From: Eledone cirrhosa
Taxonomy: Eukaryota > Mollusca > Cephalopoda > Octopoda > Eledonidae
Reading direction: 5' to 3'
Length of the DNA: 64,000 nt
Assembly: GCA_964016885.1 (NCBI GenBank)
Contig: OZ024748.1
Coordinates: 29,585,443-29,649,442 of the forward strand
Part shown: piece by piece, positions 45,101 to 52,959 of the stretch
How the letters are laid out: each line of letters begins with the position of its first letter
How positions within the stretch are numbered: the stretch's first letter is position 1
The notes under the pieces: model-generated
Database searches by the model: none
What the model was told of the DNA's origin: nothing
The model's input: only the letters and a program-made list of their open reading frames with translations
Translations under genes and position numbers: made by a program

Positions 45101-48100
45101 GGGGGTCCACCAGGGCTTTGTTCTTAGCTCAATCCTGTTCATTATTGTCCTGCAGGCTATAACAGAGGAATTTAAGACTTGGTTGCTCATGGGTACTCCT
45201 ATATGCTGATGACCTGACCCTCTTAGGCGATTCTATGACAGAATTAGAGAGAGAAGAAATTTCAGACATGGAGGCACAGCTTGAAAACAAAAGGCCTTAA
45301 AGTCAACCTGGCACTGTGCACTGAGGAACTACATTAATTGGAAAGAAATGAAGCCTACATGCTCCAATGGATGTGTAATAGTAGTGTGCATGAACGATGA
45401 AATGGAAATGAATTGAGAGCAAAATTGGGCATAAGAGGGATCAAATGCTGTGTACAGGAGAGAAGAATGTAATGTAATTGACAATATACACAGAAATTGA
45501 ACGAAGTCTATGTTACACTGTCTTCTGTAACCAGTAAAGTAATCCACGATACATTTAAAAAAAGACGATATTATATATAAACTGCATTAGGAGAAAATTA
45601 GCGACGGAAATATATGCGATATTTTTATAAGTGTTATAATATAACTGTTTCTACATTTGGCACACGGCCAGTAATTATCCCAGTGTATTACTGGTACATT
45701 ATTTTATCGACCCCGTAAGGGATTTGAACTCAGACCATAAAGGGCCGTAACTCTATGCTGCAAAACATGGCGCCCGACCCTCTACCGATACTGCCAAACG
45801 GCCGCTAACAGGAAGTGTTGACATTTGAAATTTTATAGAAGTGAATCTTTAAATAAGCTATAAAATATATTTAATCAACAGCCACGAAATTTAGCACATA
45901 AATTATGTAATATTCATTCATTATTTATTCAAAGTAATCCAACTTATTTTACAAACAGGATAAAAAATATATTCTGGACGCAGTCCCGCACTCCTTTCTT
46001 TATTATAGTTAAGATATTCTATTTATAATAGCTGAATGATTTCTAGCTTTTGAAAATGATGTAAATAAAAGTAAAATGATATATAACATCAACAAGTAAA
46101 TCAACACAGCAGAAGAATTCAATACAATGATGCTACATTAGTTTAATACTTGATATAGTTGGAAAAGAGTCTTAATGCCAGTCCTTCATTGGAAGATAGA
46201 GAAAAAAAAGGATGCCTTAGAAAGACATACATCAAGCATTTTAAGAAACCCTACTTTCTCTGATAAAGCAGAGTTTAGATTTGTAGAGTCTATGACAAAT
46301 TTCTTTATTTCTCACTATCATTTACTCCCCCATCACCAACTACCTGGCTTTCATTTACCCTATCAATGTCTTTTCCATCCCTCCTTTCAATCAGTCACTT
46401 TCATGCTTCCTCAACACCTGATCCAATCATCATATTCCATTTCTCTTCATAACATTCATCACTGGTTCTATTCCCATCATCCTGTCAACCAGTTATTCTC
46501 ATCCTTCCTCAACACATGACCCAACCATCTCATTCCATTCCACTGCTCAACACAAATTTTACATTTTCATTAGTGATTATTTTAATGTGTAGTTCTAAAT
46601 GTAATTTTGTGCAGTAAGTTTATATTATTTGTCAAATACTACATGTAAATTTTGGTTTAAAACACTCATAAAATGTTAAAAATAGCCATTGCAAATGCTT
46701 CTCACACTCAGAGAATATCATACACTGGGTCATGGCACCTGCCTTCAAGATTTACACAGTCCTAAAATTTCCTTAAAATAAACCCTTATCTTCATGCATC
46801 TCTCTTATATTAATACCAACACAACTTACCCTACAGCATCATCAGCCCAGCCACATTCATAAAATAGGCAAGCCCTTAACTCCTCAAGTTTTCTGTCAAT
46901 TATTTTGCCACCATTACAGAATGTATTGTAGTTTGTATCTCCCAAACCTGGAATGAGGATAGACAATGGTTTTACTGGATACAACACCAAGACCAATTTT
47001 ACTATGTGAAATGAAGTTTTATAGTATGGTGAAAAGTGAGATGCAAAACTCATGGGTACTAAAAACCAATAGCCAAAAATACTCACCAAGAACTGTGTAT
47101 GACAGATGTCTCAAGTATTCTTCAGAGTCGGACTTTTTCTTCAGTTTGTGAAGAAATTTGATGGCTGTATCAGGGACATTTCCGTCACCTGTGGTGGACA
47201 CAATGAAAACCAGACTGCTCTCATTCTCAATCTTGAACTGGAGATACAGAATGGAAACATGAAATTTAAATTGTTTATAGTGTGAGTGATTATTGTTGGC
47301 CTTTAGTCAGCTCTGTTTGAGCTAACTTATGATCAAAGCCATTCCAGCCATGACCATCTCGTCTTTTATGTATACCTTAGACTACTTGTTAAAAGTGTCC
47401 ATTTTGGGGGGGAAATTTGTCTACTATTTCTAGCAGATCAAGGGACCATAAACAGAAACAATTGTTGTTTAGCTGTAGGTTATCCATAATTAAGTTGACC
47501 ACTTTTAGTTATAATGAACTCATTTGAGAATGATTTCAAACAGAAATAAAGGGAAAGAAAAAAATAGCGAGAGTTAGAACTGAATACCAAACCTCTTGTT
47601 AATGTCTCAAATAGATTTAACTATTACTTGGCTCTCACTCTTCCTCTATTCTCTTACTTTTTTTATATATCATCTTTACATCAACATTTCCATGCTAGCA
47701 TGGGTCAAACAGGGCTTTTTAAGGCAATAGTTTAAAGCCAGATGCTCTCCATGACACTAACACTTTTAGTTGCTTGTTATGACACACTGGGATATGGTGT
47801 ACTTATTCTATGTGTGCATGTTTTTGCATATAGATATAACAAATATACATAGAAGGAAAGAAAATATAGGATAAAAAGATGTGATATAGGTTGAATAAAA
47901 CAAAACAATGAATGTTAATTAGGAAATGGTTAAACAAATTAAGAAGAATATGACAAACATTTAATAGAACAACAGATATGGGAAGAGAGTTAAATAGAAA
48001 TATTAAAAGCTAAAATTTGAAGAAGAAAATAGTACAATTGCAATGTAGGTCAAGTATTAAATAGGACAACAGTGTAGGGTGGGCTAAATTGGACAGCAAT

Positions 48101-48561
48101 GTAGGGTGGGTTAAATAGGACAACAATGTAAGGTGGATCAAATAGGACGTCAGAGTAGGGTGAGTTAAATAGGACAGTGGTAAGGGATGGTTAAATAAAA
48201 CTAAAACTAAAGAATAATCCAAACAATTAGGTAAGAACTTAAGCAAGAGTGTGCTAATTAAGCAATCATTTCATAATTAGAAAAAAAAGCAATAATATAT
48301 CTGCAGATATTTCAAAGCCTCTAATCACAGACCCATACCAATTTTTGAGATGTTAGAAACAGTTAGGAAAATGTAGGTGGAGAAGTTATGGTAAAGGACA
48401 AAGGCAACAGTTACTTTGTCGTCGGTGCTACTGAGGCAATGACGTTCTACGGAGAAACCTTTGGCTATGGCATCGTCATAGATTAATTCTGAAATGGACT
48501 CTGCTTGACCAGTCTGGGAAGCATATAGCAAGAGAAACTGACTGCTGTGAGGGGCTGACAT
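24092..48561 (-). CDS. MTRR: Methionine synthase reductase (whole gene, 13 coding exons)
   Basis: Cytosolic diflavin oxidoreductase that passes electrons from NADPH through FAD and FMN to methionine synthase and reactivates oxidised cobalamin. Coding exons: 48415-48561, 47087-47237, 46830-46947, 41587-42082, 38689-38832, 34618-34706, 33164-33320, 32578-32758, 29444-29486, 29022-29226, 27547-27749, 25538-25773, 24092-24171. All have GT-AG borders; the total of 2250 nt gives 749 residues (human about 700). Modules: flavodoxin-like FMN domain (1-145), a variable linker (150-300), FAD-binding domain with RPYSVAS (503-509), NADPH domain with GPGTG (602-606), FSRDE and YVCGDAKNM (699-707), and the tail KRYLEDIWT, with the aromatic residue that stacks on FAD. 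The extra length relative to human lies in the linker. The start is the first Met before [11 protein letters not shown]; a 5' UTR exon junction lies 27 bp upstream. Confidence 0.96.
24331..24520 (+). mobile_element. SINE-A copy in MTRR intron 12
   Basis: Starts attggcagtatcggtagagg and ends tagaaacaattatta. It includes gagttcaaatcccgccgagg. It lies about 160 bp upstream of the exon 13 acceptor. Confidence 0.88.
25298..25470. repeat. Dispersed repeat, pair with 410-600
   Basis: Shares aaaatatctaaaaatg, ttgttaattcaaatgttta, ttgtgaaaa and gcagtatta in order with 410-600. Confidence 0.65.
25538..25773 (-). CDS. MTRR: MTRR coding exon 12
   Basis: Acceptor ctgatattacag, donor GAAAAAG/gtaaaa. Encodes residues 645-723: [19 protein letters not shown] and [20 protein letters not shown], the final NADPH-contact segments of MTRR-type reductases. 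Confidence 0.96.
26369..26775 (-). pseudogene. Retroelement nuclease-like C-terminal fragment
   Basis: Reads [48 protein letters not shown] and [17 protein letters not shown], then W-D-A-T about 15 residues on, resembles a P-D...D-x-[KT] nuclease core, and the whole string is common in uncharacterised invertebrate retroelements. It is open over most of its length but ends in the inverted arm. Intron between MTRR exons 11 and 12. Confidence 0.65.
26760..27110 (+). pseudogene. Same retroelement, opposite-strand fragment
   Basis: Reads [38 protein letters not shown] and, past a stop, [10 protein letters not shown]. It is the C-terminal continuation of the family at 17560-17770. Its first 90 bp are the inverse of 26379-26470, so the two copies form an inverted pair. 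Confidence 0.7.
27225..27490 (+). pseudogene. LINE C-terminal-like fragment with Thr/Ser-rich lead
   Basis: An open frame of about 85 codons without its own start: a Thr/Ser-rich run, then [40 protein letters not shown] and a stop at 27488-27490. The Y-x-D-V-I-x-R-D-[ST]-G and D-x-x-x-W-R pattern is like the end of LINE ORF2 proteins. It lies about 57 bp from MTRR exon 11. Confidence 0.55.
27547..27749 (-). CDS. MTRR: MTRR coding exon 11 (NADPH pyrophosphate loop)
   Basis: Acceptor ttgtag, donor TACCA/gtaagt. Encodes residues 578-644: [20 protein letters not shown] is the NADPH-binding GPGTG loop, and [15 protein letters not shown] is the ribose/2'-phosphate contact region. A LINE C-terminal fragment lies about 60 bp downstream of the donor. 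Confidence 0.95.
28083..28414 (-). mobile_element. SINE-B, full-length copy
   Basis: Head ggcacatggcttagtggtta and ggttgtgagttcaattctc, body, and RTE-like end (cccttgcaagcaagg). MTRR intron between exons 10 and 11. Confidence 0.9.
28560..28810. mobile_element. TTAACCC MITE relative
   Basis: Contains aataatcaagaaattagagg, acataaaatcctgatggaag and tttcgtattaaaagggctca, the reverse orientation of the 23441 copy, with a damaged outer end. Confidence 0.6.
28811..28990 (-). mobile_element. SINE-A, old copy
   Basis: ggcacaaggccaacaatttt, gtgctttattttatcaacct and tgccaatccaccaccc; about a fifth of the positions differ from the 29898 copy. It ends about 30 bp from MTRR exon 10's donor. Confidence 0.75.
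29022..29226 (-). CDS. MTRR: MTRR coding exon 10
   Basis: Acceptor acaatttatag, donor CCAGTG/gtaagt. Encodes residues 509-577: [13 protein letters not shown], then [14 protein letters not shown], the G-V-C-T-x-W loop that binds FAD in the family. It is followed by a Ser/Asp-rich variable loop. Confidence 0.94.
29240..29425. repeat. GA/GATA-rich microsatellite in MTRR intron 9
   Basis: Runs of agagatagagatag-like units end about 20 bp from the small exon 9. Purine-rich on the plus strand, hence pyrimidine-rich in the transcript. Confidence 0.8.
29444..29486 (-). CDS. MTRR: MTRR coding exon 9 (microexon with RPYS)
   Basis: Only 43 nt: acceptor tctctattgtag, donor GTTGCAAG/gttag. Encodes residues 495-508: [13 protein letters not shown]. 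Together with the first base of exon 10 it forms RPYSVAS, the motif that contacts the FAD isoalloxazine and pyrophosphate. It is easily missed by gene finders. Confidence 0.93.
29676..29870 (-). mobile_element. TGA-tail element
   Basis: atcatcatcatcgtttaacg, ccacgctagcatgggttgga and tgcccttcctaacaccaacc; 5' part truncated near 29870. Confidence 0.8.
29898..30083 (-). mobile_element. SINE-A, full length with target-site duplication
   Basis: A complete, little-changed copy. ctagtataat lies on both sides (29890-29899 and 30082-30091), a clear target-site duplication. Confidence 0.92.
30285..31003 (-). pseudogene. RTE LINE fragment (RT plus zinc-finger-like part)
   Basis: Minus strand: [55 protein letters not shown], then, after damage, [17 protein letters not shown] and VHKRCSG. 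The YADD box and the 3' end are missing or broken. Intron between MTRR exons 8 and 9. Confidence 0.85.
31021..31145 (+). mobile_element. TGA-tail element fragment
   Basis: cactgtaaatgaggttggtg, gttaggaagggcctccagct and agacatggtcagctgacc. It sits between two RTE fragments. Confidence 0.6.
31146..32230 (-). pseudogene. RTE LINE copy with internal deletion (copy B)
   Basis: The 3' half reads [39 protein letters not shown] (Y-V-D-D) and [13 protein letters not shown] with [18 protein letters not shown]. Near 31860-31890 the frame jumps from the start of RT straight into endonuclease ([14 protein letters not shown], then [11 protein letters not shown]), so most of the EN-RT linker is deleted. 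Closely matches 35480-36260. Confidence 0.85.
32235..32487 (+). mobile_element. TGA-tail element
   Basis: gccatccagtcatagaaaac at the start, then ccattgctagcagggaagcc and a tgatgataatgatgat tail. Confidence 0.65.
32578..32758 (-). CDS. MTRR: MTRR coding exon 8
   Basis: Acceptor gaattacag, donor ATTTTAG/gtaac. Encodes residues 435-494: [20 protein letters not shown] and [20 protein letters not shown], the helical connecting domain of MTRR. Phase 0 in, 1 out. Confidence 0.95.
32868..33150 (+). other. tRNA-like SINE head and unassigned intron DNA
   Basis: ggcacatggcctaatggtta and gagcatggaactgacaatca are SINE head-like at 32870-32920. The rest, with Pro/His-rich frames from CAC/TCC repeats, is not coding. 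Confidence 0.5.
33164..33320 (-). CDS. MTRR: MTRR coding exon 7
   Basis: Acceptor attatttttag, donor CCGAAAAAG/gtaacc. Encodes residues 382-434, including [19 protein letters not shown], which matches the segment after the connecting loop in MTRR. The first full codons would hit a stop in any phase other than the one set by exon 6. Confidence 0.92.
33407..34137. mobile_element. TTAACCC MITE with two nested insertions
   Basis: MITE parts: 33407-33480 (taacccttttgatactgaac), 33738-33800 (aaaatcttccattgtaattc) and 34020-34137 (ending ggtaaaagggttaa). 33481-33735 is a TGA-tail element (minus). 33810-34018 is an old SINE-A (minus). Confidence 0.7.
34395..34540. mobile_element. TTAACCC MITE fragment
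   Basis: cttacataaaatcattatgg, taccttaaaataaacagtct and ttatcaaaagtattaaag, the middle of the MITE in reverse. It ends about 80 bp from MTRR exon 6. Confidence 0.55.
34618..34706 (-). CDS. MTRR: MTRR coding exon 6
   Basis: An 89-nt exon, too short to stand out as an open frame, found because exon 7 needs phase 2. Acceptor aattctacag, donor CCAAAG/gtcagt. Encodes residues 353-381: [18 protein letters not shown] is the YQPGD motif of the diflavin reductase FAD domain. Confidence 0.93.
34740..34855. repeat. GGAT/GGTTAGA microsatellite
   Basis: Repeated gatggatggttagac and gttgggtggatt-like units. Confidence 0.85.
34918..37290 (-). pseudogene. RTE LINE, near full length (copy C)
   Basis: From the tail at 34918 (catcatcattgtttttatg) up: [87 protein letters not shown], then a break near 36290 and endonuclease parts (GMGS-type linker, [31 protein letters not shown]). 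Starts near 37290 at the TATLN-type beginning. Many stops. Sense with MTRR in the intron between exons 5 and 6. Confidence 0.87.
37400..37570 (-). mobile_element. TGA-tail element fragment
   Basis: ggctggatgcccttcctatc, accaaccaatttacagcatg and catgccaccagcactagaga; neither end is preserved. Confidence 0.5.
37690..37850. mobile_element. TTAACCC MITE fragment
   Basis: taaaatcataatggaaagat, acttaaaataaacagtttcc and ggtattaaaagaggattaac are the reverse of the MITE 5' half. A preceding pair of ccatatcagccctgtgcagt-like blocks is a short local duplication (37610-37740). Confidence 0.55.
38260..38673 (+). mobile_element. TGA-tail elements, internally duplicated
   Basis: aagtggttgatgataggaag (38270) and aagtggttggtgataggaag (38411) are two copies of the same start, with cttgctagtagggaaagcag and a gatgatgatgatgg tail at 38673. 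The tail stops about 15 bp from MTRR exon 5's donor. Confidence 0.7.
38689..38832 (-). CDS. MTRR: MTRR coding exon 5
   Basis: Acceptor ctacattacag, donor TTTGAG/gtaaat. Encodes residues 305-352, with [20 protein letters not shown] and [10 protein letters not shown], the strand that enters the FAD-binding domain. Phase 0 on both sides. Repeat-derived DNA lies about 15 bp inside the downstream intron and about 48 bp beyond the acceptor. Confidence 0.9.
38880..39290 (+). pseudogene. RTE LINE 3' fragments
   Basis: 38880-39065 reads [20 protein letters not shown] and [10 protein letters not shown], the decayed C-terminus, then cccatgctagcatagaaaaa. A second tail follows at 39190-39290 (aacccatgtgaatattgaaa, gatgatgatggtgg). 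Confidence 0.7.
39370..41550 (+). pseudogene. RTE LINE, best-preserved copy (copy D), lacking the endonuclease
   Basis: Starts in the EN-RT linker ([20 protein letters not shown]). RT is almost intact: [91 protein letters not shown] and [13 protein letters not shown] (motif C, YADD). Then a C-x2-C...C-x2-C-x4-H-x2-C...C-x2-C zinc finger ([32 protein letters not shown]), [16 protein letters not shown] and [19 protein letters not shown]. Two small frameshifts (near 39880, an A short; near 41150, two extra bases) break it. The 3' end has a TGATGA tail. Antisense in the MTRR intron between exons 4 and 5. Confidence 0.92.
41587..42082 (-). CDS. MTRR: MTRR coding exon 4 (end of FMN domain and long linker)
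   Basis: Acceptor ccactcaacag, donor AAATTG/gtaagt. Encodes residues 139-304. It starts [16 protein letters not shown], the MTRR end of the flavodoxin domain, then runs into an acidic, Pro/Ser/Thr-rich linker with little expected conservation. At 496 nt it is by far the longest exon. The donor lies about 37 bp from the 3' tail of an RTE LINE copy. Confidence 0.93.
42250..42572. mobile_element. Foldback element, about 150-bp inverted arms
   Basis: Left arm 42250-42405 begins ctttgggagggtcatgttgc; the right arm, 42425-42572, is its near-perfect inverse, ending gcaacatgaccctcccaaag. The loop is about 19 nt (42406-42424). Arm differences are few: single bases and a ccaaccaac expansion. No frame. 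MTRR intron between exons 3 and 4. Confidence 0.93.
43190..45475 (+). pseudogene. RTE LINE, near full length, heavily decayed (copy E)
   Basis: [20 protein letters not shown] at the start, then [20 protein letters not shown], endonuclease and linker pieces, [24 protein letters not shown] [28 protein letters not shown] and a partial [15 protein letters not shown]. Numerous frameshifts and stops; the 3' end is lost near 45475. MTRR intron between exons 3 and 4. Confidence 0.85.
45643..45806 (-). mobile_element. SINE-A copy
   Basis: ctgtttctacatttggcaca, attattttatcgaccccgta, tttgaactcagaccataaag and accgatactgccaaa; short internal deletion in the body. Confidence 0.82.
45807..46829. other. MTRR intron DNA, no exon recognised
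   Basis: AT-rich, with a TTCAT/CATCA-rich run at 46310-46540 that opens a His/Ser-rich frame without homology. No splice-phase need for an exon here. Confidence 0.55.
46830..46947 (-). CDS. MTRR: MTRR coding exon 3
   Basis: Acceptor cctcattccag, donor GTAGG/gtaagt. Encodes residues 100-138: [20 protein letters not shown] is the third FMN-binding segment and is nearly diagnostic for MTRR. It ends ADDAVG. Phase 1 in, 2 out. Confidence 0.96.
47087..47237 (-). CDS. MTRR: MTRR coding exon 2
   Basis: Acceptor gtatctccag, donor TTCTTG/gtgagt. Encodes residues 50-99: [19 protein letters not shown] is the second FMN-contact segment of flavodoxin-like diflavin reductases (STTG-x-G-x-x-P). Phase 0 in, 1 out. 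Confidence 0.95.
47305..47480. mobile_element. SINE-D copy
   Basis: atgatcaaagccattccagc, gtgtccattttggggg and tactatttctagcagatcaa recur, with changes, at 60890-61060 and 62630-62800. Confidence 0.65.
48050..48195. repeat. 33-bp minisatellite in MTRR intron 1
   Basis: About four to five units, consensus around aataggacaacaatgtaggg then tgggttaaa. A Leu/Ser/Thr-rich frame on the minus strand is an artefact of it. Confidence 0.88.
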
Positions 48562-48588
48562 GTCACTGCAACTAACACAAGAATATTC
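48415..48588 (-). CDS. MTRR: MTRR exon with start codon (FMN-binding loop)
   Basis: The exon begins after the acceptor cccttcctcag at 48588, so at least one non-coding 5' exon lies further upstream and was not located. The ATG is at 48561-48559. Encodes residues 1-49: [17 protein letters not shown] is the flavodoxin phosphate-binding loop of MTRR. The donor GACAAA/gtaact is in phase 0. Confidence 0.95.
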
Positions 48589-48659
48589 CTGAGGAAGGGA
48601 ACAAGTAGAGAAAACAAAAAAGATAAAATAAGAATGAATATAAAAAGAAAATAACAATA

Positions 48660-50099
48660 AACAACAAGTGTTTTAAGGTCATTTTCCTTGTTAAAGTAAG
48701 GTCTATATTTTATATCTACCTTGGGTCTATTGTCATCTTTGGGGACCTATATTTTACATCTACTTTAGGCCTATTACCCTTTTGGGGGGTGGGGGGTATA
48801 TTTTACATCTAATGAAAAATAATTATTTTAGCAATTAAAAACAAATACACAAACAACAAACAATTTGTACATAATGACTTTATAAAAAGTTGTGAATCAA
48901 GTTTTAAAGTGAGTCATTAAAACTGGAGAAATTTAATGATGGGAAACAGGTCAACGTGTAACAGATACTGTTGTTATGTACTTAAGAACATGCAGTGAGA
49001 TCAAACTCAACACCTCATGATTGTTATGTCTACCTCTATAGAACATTAGCATGTTACTGTATGTTAGAGGGGTTGTAGGTACACAGCAACAGACACAATT
49101 CTTCCTTTACATTGCCCACACATCAGCCAACCTTATTTTCCACCATTTTTCTTCTTATCCATTCTTTAATCTTGTTCAACCACTCTCTTTATGGTCTTTC
49201 TATATCTTTTTTTACTGGACCTTATCCATGGATGACCATATTTACCACCCAATAACCCTGAATGTCAAGAGCAGGACCAAACACTGCAGGGCATCCCATT
49301 TGATACCCCACTGCCCATTATTTGTACTTTTTATTTTCAACTCTGAAAGGATGAACAGCAAAGATGACCATAGCAGATTTTAACTTAGGGCACAGACAGC
49401 TGGACAAAATACAGCAAGTTATTTTGTCTTATGCTTTAATAAATCTGCTAATTCACTGCCTACAAAGTCTTAGTGTTTTTTTAATCTTTTTTCAAGACTG
49501 ATGAGAGGAAGTTATCTTTAGACCGAAGAGTTGACGGAACAGATGTCATCAACAGAGTGGACTCTGCTAATGACATCCAAGGACCAGGTGGCACTATTAA
49601 CCCTTTCTTTACCATATTTCTAATAAAAGACACTGCTTATGTTTTACAGAACACTATAGAGATGATCATGATGATGGTGGTGACGATGATCATGATGGTT
49701 GTGTTGACAATGATGATGGTTGTGGTGGTGATGACGATGATGATGGCGATGGTGGTGATGATGATAATGGTTGTGGTGAGGATGGTGATGATGATAATGG
49801 TTGTGGTGAGGATGGTGATGATGATAATGGTTGTGGTGAGGATGGTGGTGATAAACTTCAACAAATTATATATATACTTTGAAACAAAGTGTGACAGCAG
49901 GCAGAAATTGATATTTCAGAGTAAATTAAAGTCAAGTAACTTGTGACTCATTTTTTATTCAACTTCAAATGGCGTCATTTGTGTCAGAACCGTTCTGTGA
50001 TTTAATATTAAACTAGTTCTGAAATAAGATTTTAATTTTTAAGAAAAAATATTTATAAAAATAAATGAAAACCACTAATTGCTATGAATTATTGCGAGC
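48660..50099. other. MTRR upstream region, no exon recognised
   Basis: Non-coding as far as can be seen. Includes a 30-bp GAT/GGT minisatellite at 49655-49860 (units like gatgataatggttgtggtga), which opens Met/Val-rich or Ile/Thr-rich frames. Confidence 0.6.
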
Positions 50100-50450
50100 A
50101 GAACGGCCCCGAGGGATTCTAAACATAGATTGGCATGTTTATCCCTCCTTTCTGAAACAGTTTCGTCGTATGTTCACCAATTGATGCAGAAATCCTAATA
50201 AAAAGTGAAACCGCCTTGGGTGAATAGGCAAATAATTTTCCATTAAGATTTTTCAAAAGCATGTAATTGCGTTCCCTCTCTTTTTTGTTGTTGTTTTTGG
50301 TGCTGTTGGTGTGATAGCAGCCGTTGGTCGTACTACTAACACAGTCTCGTCCTGCTTCAGCCAATCGTGTATATCTCCTTCTGCCTCGTCAGCAATGAGA
50401 ACAATATTTGCTCTACGGTTCTTATATATTTGATATATATTTATCCTTAT
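50100..50450 (-). promoter_or_regulatory. Candidate MTRR 5' exon and promoter region
   Basis: Compared with its AT-rich surroundings this block has more CpG (gaacggccccgaggg, tttcgtcgtatg, ctcgtcctgcttc). It lies 1.5 kb upstream of the exon whose acceptor at 48588 proves a further 5' exon. A frame of 81 codons is present, but there is no protein match and no donor I could fix. Inference only. Confidence 0.3.
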
Positions 50451-50514
50451 CGAGCCTCGTGAAATAAATACGTTTGTTTATATTTTGTTATTGCAAAAAT
50501 ATCTGTACTCGAAT

Positions 50515-50547
50515 ATATAATTATATATATATATAATTATATATATA

Positions 50548-50594
<47 letters not shown>

Positions 50595-50600
50595 CCCATG
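50515..50600. repeat. (AT)n microsatellite
   Basis: About 85 bp of AT with aatt breaks, self-complementary. A TGA-tail fragment follows (cccatgctagcgtggaagaa, 50597-50650). Confidence 0.95.
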
Positions 50601-50649
50601 CTAGCGTGGAAGAACGGACGTAAAACGGTGATGATGATGATGATATATA

Positions 50650-51580
50650 TATATTAAAATAACAGATTAAAGTTTAAGCGAAGAATCGCTGCATTCACCC
50701 TTAACGGGATCTTCTGAAACTAAGAAAAATCAATCTGTGAACGCAGACATAAATATTTCGAAAAACGTTACACACTATATATATATATATATACACACAC
50801 TATATATACATAAATACACACACACACAGATAGTGTCATAATGTCGTAATGCAGACAGCATTACCCTTGTGTCTTTTAAAAATCATTATCAAAAGTTTGT
50901 TGTATCTCAGCAGCCGCCACCACCATCATCGTTTTTACATCATCTTTTCTAAATCGGCATATATATTTACATATTAATATGTGTGTATGAATGCATATAT
51001 GTATGATTGTATGTATGTACACACACACACAATCTACTTACAGATAAAAATACAATCATATAACAGCAGCATACAAGGAAACAATATTCTGAATAGTTTT
51101 AAAAAAATCAAATCAAATCAAAATATTTAGATAACTGTACATACATACTCTTATATCTTTCTATACACCCACATAGACACAGCTGTGTTTATCAACCCCA
51201 ACTTCGGGTTGATATGAACAGCTGACAAATGAATTTGACTGAAAACCCAACTGATTTTTACAGACCTCACCTTCACTGCCCCACTCTACAATATTTACAG
51301 ATCAATAGGACTGATTTTTGATAGGATTCATATTGATTGATAATTTAATCAAAGTAATGAAATAATGATTTCTTAAACATGCATAAAATTCCTGAGTTAT
51401 GTGAGTGCAGATGTGTGTATGCTACTGCTTCTCTCAATGGAAAGAAATCGAGCTGATTATCAGATCCAACCAAGGAAACTATGTTTCCAATTCCTGGCAG
51501 AAGAAACGAATTGATCGTCAAATCATACCAAGGTAACAATGTTTCCATGGCTGATACTATCTGCCAGTTGCAACTTCCAG
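50650..51580. other. No gene recognised
   Basis: Microsatellite pieces (CA/TA near 50780-50830 and 51000-51040) and unassigned AT-rich DNA. Confidence 0.55.
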
Positions 51581-51589
51581 CAGAAAATA

Positions 51590-52275
51590 TCAGATTTGAA
51601 CTCAGAACCTGATCAGATACTGCAAAGCATCCATTCTGACTCTTTAACAATTCTACCACACCATAGTCTCTAGCCTGGCCTAGACTGGTACTTTATTTAT
51701 CATTCCTGAAATGGCAAAGTTGACCTTGGCAGGATTTGAACTCACAACACAGTGAGCCCGAATGAATACCAAGGTATTTAATCTGACACCTTAATGACTC
51801 TGTCAATTTGCCACCAATAAAAGAAAGAAAATAATAGCTCACACCTACACATGTTTTTGCTGATTTCCTAGGAAGTTTATTGGGGCTATCCTGTCATCTC
51901 ATGACATAACTTTTTTCACTGGCTTGAGGTGGGATTTGAACTCTATGAAACAAAACAACTCCTTTTAAATGATTCCTATTTAAATTAAAATCTTCCAATG
52001 TAATTTTATATGAAAGCCATATGTTAAATTACTATTTTAAGCAATGACATAATAGATAATTTTATTAATTTATCATTAATTAATTGAAATAAAATGTGCA
52101 GAGTTGGAACAGATACTGTGAGGTATCCTATCTGATATTCTAACAATTATGCCAATCCATTACCATGGATGGATTGGTATTTTATTGTTTCTGAAAGAAT
52201 GAAAGACAAAGTTGACCTTGGTGAGATTTGAACTCAGAACACACAGAGCTAGAATAACTACCACAAGGCATGCAA
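51590..52275 (-). mobile_element. Old SINE-A relatives with MITE piece between
   Basis: 51590-51815 (actttatttatcattcctga, gatttgaactcacaacacag) and 52100-52275 (tggattggtattttattgtt, gagatttgaactcagaacac) are diverged SINE-A-like. 51940-52095 holds aaaatcttccaatgtaattt of the TTAACCC MITE. Confidence 0.55.
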
Positions 52276-52536
52276 CAAAATTACGTAGATATGTAAAGAA
52301 AAGAAAATGGTTTTTTTTTCATGAAGGAAAAAAAAAAGTGTTCTTTCAATCCTCCACACCTTTACAATTGTCAAATGTATGCTGTTTACTATTGTAGGCC
52401 TTTAGTTTTTTTAGTGCATAGAATCATATGAATATGTTTTATATTATATGTTTTTGTGTATTTATATCATTTCTCCACACCTTCACAAACATTTTAATTT
52501 TCCCTTCACTATTTATTTACACACATATCTAGAAAT

Positions 52537-52819
52537 CATCATCATCATCATCATTTTACGTCCGCTTTTCCCTGCTTGCAAGGGTGGGACGGGAACTGAT
52601 TCTGGCTTGATTTCTACAGCTGGATGCCCTCCCTAACACCAACCTCATTTACAGTGAGTGCTGGGTGCTTTTTTGCCGTGGCGCCTACACGTCTGCTTTA
52701 CAGTGGAATGATAGGGACCTCAGTCCCTATCATCTCATTTCTACAGCTGAGTAAACTGGAGCAATGTGAAATAAAGTGTCTTGCTCAAGGAAACAACACA
52801 TCACCCAGTCTGAGAATTG
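52537..52819 (-). mobile_element. SINE-B, head truncated
   Basis: RTE-like end, full middle, cut after box B (gtctgagaattga). Joined at 52819 to an inverted piece of itself. Confidence 0.88.
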
Positions 52820-52862
52820 AGTGATGTGTTGTTTTCTTGAGCAAGACACTTTATTTCACATT
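52820..52862 (+). repeat. Inverted SINE-B snippet making a hairpin
   Basis: gtgatgtgttgttttcttga and gcaagacactttatttcaca are the inverse of 52759-52802, about 43 of 44 bases paired, with a short loop. Confidence 0.85.
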
Positions 52863-52959
52863 GATCTATATAAATAAAATTTAGACACAAAAACATATAT
52901 TCATATGTTATAAATAAGTGTATGTGTGAGTATATATATATAGTCATCCATATAGTAAA

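Noticed and set aside
49557..49946. Met/Val-rich frame and Ile/Thr-rich antisense frame
   Set aside because: Produced by GAT/GGT repeats with a 30-bp period.
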